From Pseudarthrobacter oxydans (GTDB lineage: Bacteria > Actinomycetota > Actinomycetes > Actinomycetales > Micrococcaceae): a DNA stretch of 64,000 bases. The translations under genes and the position numbers were made by a program. The stretch spans positions 1,302,001 to 1,366,000 of the forward strand of contig NZ_CP139438.1 in the NCBI RefSeq assembly GCF_034258515.1. Reading direction: 5' to 3'. The notes beneath the pieces were generated by a model. That model worked only from the letters and a program-made list of their open reading frames with translations. It made no database searches and had not been told where the DNA came from. Shown here in pieces: positions 62,883-64,000 of this stretch (the first letter of the stretch is position 1; the number at the start of each line of letters is the position of its first letter).

Positions 62883-63581
62883 ATGGATCCTCAAACAGCT
62901 AATGGCGGAGAGCTGAGCCTTCCACAGGCGTTCCTCCTGCTGGCAACGAACGATATCGACGGCGAACCGGAGCTGCCGTCTTACGTACTCAGGACCACGG
63001 TGGCGGGGGCAATCCTGGCCGAACTGGACCTGCTTGGCGCAATCGAACTGCAGGGCAAGAATGTCCGGGCCACCGGTACAGAGCCACAAACACACCTCCA
63101 GCACGAACTGGAGATCATCCGCCACAAATCCCGTCCGCACCCACCTAAAAAGTGGGTCTCCATGCTCGAGGGCCGTGCCGAGGTGCAGCGCGTCTACGAG
63201 AGCATGGCCTCCCGAGGCATCCTGGATCAAGTCGGCGAAAAGCACCTCGGCGTGTTCAAGAGCGTGCGGTACCCGGAGAAGGACCATACTCCAGAAGCGG
63301 CGCTCCTGAAGAGGATCGAGTCGGCGCTGAGCGGTGGCCGCGCCGAATCGGCGTCCGGTTCCCGTGCCGAGCAGTTGGAGCCTTCAGAAACTGCCCGCGC
63401 GGAAACAGATCCCAGGAACCGGGCGCTGATCGCACTCCTGCACGCAGCGCGCTTGCTTGAGAAGCTATTCCCGGCAGCCGATCGGAACCGGATTCAGGAC
63501 CTGACGCATGACCACTGGCCGGCCCGTGCGGTGGAGGACGAACTTCGCGAGCTCAGGGTGGCTGCTGAACCGCTCGTCTAG
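62883..63581 (+). CDS. GPP34 (GOLPH3-like) family protein
   Basis: A 232-residue protein starting with LSLPQAFLLLATNDIDG, the conserved N-terminal stretch of the GPP34/GOLPH3 family, followed by YVLRTTVAGAILAELDLLGAIEL and a later HLGVFKSVRYPEKD that fits the family beta-hairpin. Eukaryotic GOLPH3 binds phosphoinositides on Golgi membranes; actinobacterial members have no settled role. A low-complexity Ser/Glu/Ala insert (about residues 150-178) precedes the final helices. Surrounding genes are unrelated. Confidence 0.8.
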   Translation: MDPQTANGGELSLPQAFLLLATNDIDGEPELPSYVLRTTVAGAILAELDLLGAIELQGKNVRATGTEPQTHLQHELEIIRHKSRPHPPKKWVSMLEGRAEVQRVYESMASRGILDQVGEKHLGVFKSVRYPEKDHTPEAALLKRIESALSGGRAESASGSRAEQLEPSETARAETDPRNRALIALLHAARLLEKLFPAADRNRIQDLTHDHWPARAVEDELRELRVAAEPLV

Positions 63582-63759
63582 GAGACCGTGCTACAGCTTG
63601 TAACGGCAGGCCCTCCCTCCCGGGAATATCTTGTCTGTGCCTTCGTGGGCCCGGCCAGTTACTGACGAATGGGAGCCGGAGCGCGACAGGACAGCTTGTT
63701 CCCTCGGCCCGAGTCCAGACCAGAAGAGGTAGCTGCAACCGAAGCTGTAAGACTGAAGT

Positions 63760-64000
63760 TTAAGTTCGGCCGGGGCGGGTTCGTTCTGGGCGGTTTAGTT
63801 CGGTCATCAGGGAACGGTTAACGCTGTGGGCTGCTTGCAGGTCTGATGAGAGTGCTGCGACTTGCTGCTGAGCGTGATGAAGCTCTTGGGTTCTCTCGCT
63901 GGTTTGTTTGGAGAGGATGGCGTTTTGATCTGTCAGTTCCTGGACGCGAAGGCTTTGGGAGTGGGCGTCCGTGCCGTCGATTTGGTCCCCGAGCAGTTCG
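63760..64000 (-). CDS. C-terminal end of a coiled-coil protein, runs off the window
   Basis: Reading the minus strand from the window edge (first full codon at 63999), 79 codons stay open to the TAA at 63760-63762. The translation is strongly helical and polar (VQELTDQNAILSKQTSERTQ, then QQQVAALSSDLQAAH), ending in a basic tail RPERTRPGRT. The composition fits a coiled coil. Proteins with such ends include small partners of transposon recombinases (DUF6262/TnpC-like) and KfrA-like DNA-binding proteins, but the diagnostic N-terminus is outside the window. Confidence 0.6.
   Translation of the reverse strand, partial: ELLGDQIDGTDAHSQSLRVQELTDQNAILSKQTSERTQELHHAQQQVAALSSDLQAAHSVNRSLMTELNRPERTRPGRT

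Overview
The window comes from a high-GC actinobacterium, most likely a member of the Micrococcaceae close to Arthrobacter or Pseudarthrobacter. This is inferred from strong GC bias at third codon positions, frequent GTG and TTG starts, a mycothiol conjugate amidase, the eno-divIC-DUF501-ppx gene order, an actinobacterial succinate dehydrogenase layout (C-D-A-B), and many genes that appear to be transcribed without a leader. There are no rRNA genes, no CRISPR array and no intact insertion sequence.

Bases 1-7,700 hold the end of an ABC-2 export operon, a long perfect-stem palindrome, a small membrane protein, exonuclease III, tryptophanyl-tRNA synthetase, a 2H phosphoesterase, a YihY/BrkB membrane protein and a convergent alpha/beta hydrolase. 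Bases 7,760-11,475 are the succinate dehydrogenase operon on the minus strand, with a recognisable promoter and an internal hairpin. Bases 11,600-16,100 carry ManC, an M20 amidohydrolase, and an OhrR/Ohr organic-peroxide defence pair with a 28-bp perfect palindromic operator, followed by an NADP-dependent reductase.

Bases 16,300-27,000 form a nucleoside uptake and salvage block: a BMP-type lipoprotein, a double ATPase and two permeases, then cytidine deaminase, thymidine phosphorylase, two DedA membrane proteins, adenosine deaminase and MazG. Bases 27,100-34,900 hold enolase, the divisome protein DivIC, a DUF501 protein, exopolyphosphatase, a membrane-anchored subtilase, type II NADH dehydrogenase, an ACT-GNAT fusion and a tRNA with anticodon UAA but a short variable loop. 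Bases 35,100-40,750 are a branched-chain amino-acid type ABC transporter, with the binding protein convergent to a livH-M-G-F operon. Its LivH carries an extra exported domain. Bases 41,000-55,500 are mostly housekeeping: a Bax-inhibitor-1 family protein, the galactose (Leloir) genes galT-galK with a divergent galM, AI-2E transporter, threonine deaminase, rhomboid protease, GreA, DUF4307, Mca, hemolysin III family protein, isoprenyl transferase, PIN-PhoH and a GNAT.

From about 56,200 the character changes. A gene that looks truncated at its 5' end meets a lower-GC, gene-poor junction. Beyond it lies a complete lactate module: a FadR-type regulator and lactate permease on one strand, lutABC on the other, and three TGGTCNGACCA operators between them. 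After that come a small unknown protein, a bacterial GOLPH3-like (GPP34) protein and the end of a coiled-coil protein that runs off the window. This right end is the best candidate for an accessory or rearranged region.
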